Source of the DNA: an uncultured Erysipelotrichaceae bacterium
Lineage (GTDB): Bacteria > Bacillota_I > Bacilli_A > RF39 > UBA660
DNA length: 8,185 nt
Direction: 5' to 3'
Assembly: GCA_902766815.1 (NCBI GenBank)
Contig: CACXEZ010000006.1
Location: 1-8,185 of the forward strand
Below the pieces are notes generated by a model. The model made no database searches and was not told the DNA's origin. It saw only the letters and a program-made list of their open reading frames with translations. Below, piece by piece: positions 7,049 through 8,185 of the stretch (position 1 is its first letter; each line of letters begins with the position of its first letter). The translations under genes and the position numbers were made by a program.

Positions 7049-8002
7049 TTATTTTGGTTTGGTTACTCTAATTATTTTACCGGCCCTTGAGTCGGAAAAG
7101 AAGAAACTAGATGGTATTCCGTTTGGATAAGTACCATGTGAAACATTACTAGAACTACCGCAATCAAACACAATCACGTTTCCTTTTTTGGCAGAACCTA
7201 CAATTTGTATGTGTCCTCCACCAGCTTTTCCATCTTTGCCAAGTGTTACTCTTACAATGATATCTCCATCTTCTACTTTTGAGCTAATGTCTTCATTTGC
7301 TTTTATTTTTATTTCTTTCCATCCGTATTTTTTGTTCCAATCCATGTCATAAAAATCCCATGTTTTCTTTTGCTTTCCTTTGAAATCTTCATAACCAAAG
7401 TCGTAAAGTGCCCAACTTACGTAAGAACTACAGTCACAATAGGAATTTGTAATAGGAATGTTATTGTAATAAGTCGAACCATTTTCTACTGCTTTATAGG
7501 TAAAATTTTTATCTCCAGAAACAATCTTTTGCCATGTTTTTTTAGCAGATTTAGCGAATTCTTCGCCTGCAAGTTGTCCAGATGTAGATACTACCTTCTG
7601 AGTTCCTGAGGTGAGATTTACACTGGATGTGTTATATTCTACTTCTTTTTTTTGAGAATCATATATTACTTGTAATTTGCTGATGGAATCTGAATTGGCA
7701 TTTGCAAGACATTTGGTCCAGTTATTTCCACCTTGCTCTGATACTAAGTTCATCGCAAATGCTACAATGTTATACATTAAGAATATTGCAGCAGCTGATA
7801 TAATTCTTTTTATGATCATGGAAAGATTTTTACTTGTTTCTGATTCTTTTGCCACTATGACATTTTTAGCGAAATCAATTGTTATCATTAAAATTAATAA
7901 AATTGGCACTAAATAAAAAACAATTTTTAATAATTCTTGTACAAAATAAATTACTCTTAAAATGTCAGGATTTTCACAAACTTCTGTCAACATAAATAAC
8001 AT
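7049..8002 (-). CDS. Membrane-anchored NlpC/P60-like cysteine peptidase with two-TM N-terminus
   Basis: 317 residues. Seen: an acidic N-terminus with C9, hydrophobic segment 1 (about 17-42), a positively charged loop (K46, K52, K58, K65, R66), hydrophobic segment 2 (about 67-86), a Ser/Thr-rich linker (about 100-145) and a C-terminal domain with CDCSSYVSWALYDFGY (189-204) and GGGHIQIVGS (261-270). The Cys and His motifs resemble NlpC/P60-type or CHAP-like peptidases that cut peptidoglycan peptides. C191 would be the nucleophile, H264 the histidine, and D280 a possible third residue. The topology predicts N-out and peptidase-out. The TM hairpin resembles VirB2/TrbC-type pilin-like segments, a weak resemblance. 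ATG 8002 is chosen because AAGGTGA lies just upstream. It heads the transcription unit. The precise substrate is unknown. Confidence 0.8.
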   Translation of the reverse strand: MLFMLTEVCENPDILRVIYFVQELLKIVFYLVPILLILMITIDFAKNVIVAKESETSKNLSMIIKRIISAAAIFLMYNIVAFAMNLVSEQGGNNWTKCLANANSDSISKLQVIYDSQKKEVEYNTSSVNLTSGTQKVVSTSGQLAGEEFAKSAKKTWQKIVSGDKNFTYKAVENGSTYYNNIPITNSYCDCSSYVSWALYDFGYEDFKGKQKKTWDFYDMDWNKKYGWKEIKIKANEDISSKVEDGDIIVRVTLGKDGKAGGGHIQIVGSAKKGNVIVFDCGSSSNVSHGTYPNGIPSSFFFSDSRAGKIIRVTKPK

Positions 8003-8024
8003 ATCATCACCTTGTCCTGAGTTG

Positions 8025-8053
8025 ATTATATCAAAATGGTCAAAAAAAATCTA
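8025..8053 (-). promoter_or_regulatory. Extended -10 promoter for the peptidase-to-folA unit
   Basis: On the minus strand, a perfect TATAAT (8030-8025) is preceded by TGA, giving TGATATAAT. A poor -35 (TAGATT, 8053-8048) lies 17 nt upstream, inside the inverted repeat. The predicted start near 8018 leaves a leader of about 16 nt containing AAGGTGA. The pattern is seen; activity is inferred. Confidence 0.6.
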
Positions 8054-8092
8054 TACGTTATAACTAATAGTTAAATGTGTATAGATTTTTTT
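8042..8092. terminator. Bidirectional terminator-like inverted repeat
   Basis: AAAAAAATCTATAC (8043-8056) and GTATAGATTTTTTT (8079-8092) form a perfect 14-bp stem. Inside the loop TAACTA and TAGTTA (8061-8073) can form a smaller hairpin. The minus strand has eight T at the 3' side and the plus strand seven, so it could end transcription either way. It contains little G+C, and no complete gene ends at it within the window. Confidence 0.55.
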
Positions 8093-8112
8093 ATCTTCTC
8101 GTTGATTAAAAA

Positions 8113-8149
8113 AGTAAAAGCTCGTTTTATTAAAAATAGAGACTTTACT
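8113..8149. repeat. Imperfect inverted repeat in the intergenic region
   Basis: AGTAAA and CTC (8113-8118, 8121-8123) pair with GAG and TTTACT (8139-8141, 8144-8149) across a two-base mismatch, with a 15-nt loop. On the minus strand it is followed by six T (8113-8108), so a second weak terminator is possible. Chance is also plausible in DNA this AT-rich. Confidence 0.3.
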
Positions 8150-8172
8150 ATTATAAACACTCCTTTTATAAT
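8144..8172 (+). promoter_or_regulatory. Divergent SigA-type promoter reading out of the window
   Basis: The plus strand reads TTTACT (8144-8149), a 17-nt spacer, and TATAAT (8167-8172), with AT-rich tracts upstream (8124-8138) that resemble an UP element. The predicted start near 8179 would serve a gene or RNA to the right of the window. The -35 is the same hexamer as in the rplI promoter. The target lies outside the sequence. Confidence 0.5.
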
Positions 8173-8185
8173 AATTCACTGTTTA

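Noticed and set aside
8025..8044. TTGACC close upstream of TATAAT as a classical -35/-10 pair
   Set aside because: The spacer is only 7 nt, far too short. The extended -10 alone better explains the promoter.
8052..8179. Short minus-strand reading frames in the right intergenic region
   Set aside because: Frames of about 30-43 codons begin only at GTG. One GTG is fused to its AAGGAG without spacing and the other has no Shine-Dalgarno; the frames run through the hairpin and show no protein-like pattern.
1..8185. CRISPR arrays, IS elements, tRNA or rRNA genes, defence systems
   Set aside because: I found no regularly spaced repeats, transposase, terminal repeats, cloverleaf pattern or rRNA-like sequence on either strand.

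Overview
This is an AT-rich window (roughly 30% G+C by eye) in which every convincing gene lies on the minus strand, so the biology reads from right to left. TGA is used as a stop (RNase R and the P-loop kinase end in it) and the tryptophan codon I checked directly (in tag) is TGG. The standard bacterial code therefore applies and the TGA=Trp mollicutes are disfavoured. The rplI-dnaB order, AGGAGG-type Shine-Dalgarno sites, low G+C and a cell-wall-type peptidase suggest a Firmicutes-like bacterium, perhaps an uncultured Bacilli or RF39-like gut lineage. That placement is inference.

Layout in transcription order. At the far right (8003-8185) is a short intergenic region. It holds a good promoter pointing out of the window on the + strand, a 14-bp inverted repeat with T tracts on both sides, and an extended -10 promoter for the minus-strand genes. 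That promoter probably drives a tight run of seven genes: a two-TM protein with an extracellular NlpC/P60-like cysteine peptidase domain (7049-8002), an unrecognised two-TM protein (6426-7034), RNase R (4132-6387), 3-methyladenine DNA glycosylase I (3524-4126), a MmcQ/YjbR-type protein (2893-3558), a FlaR-like P-loop kinase (2383-2880) and dihydrofolate reductase (1867-2376). Gaps are 38 nt or less and one pair overlaps by about 35 nt.

A second promoter between folA and rplI (1823-1851) starts a two-gene unit: ribosomal protein L9 (1357-1797) and the replicative helicase DnaB (2-1345), whose stop codon falls at the window edge. Both promoters carry a TGATAYAAT extended -10 and sit directly against a hairpin with a T tract.

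Functionally this is mostly core information processing (replication, translation, RNA decay, folate, DNA repair). The least understood part is the envelope pair at the right end. I see no CRISPR array, IS element, tRNA, rRNA or recognisable defence system. No stretch longer than 300 bases lacks a gene.
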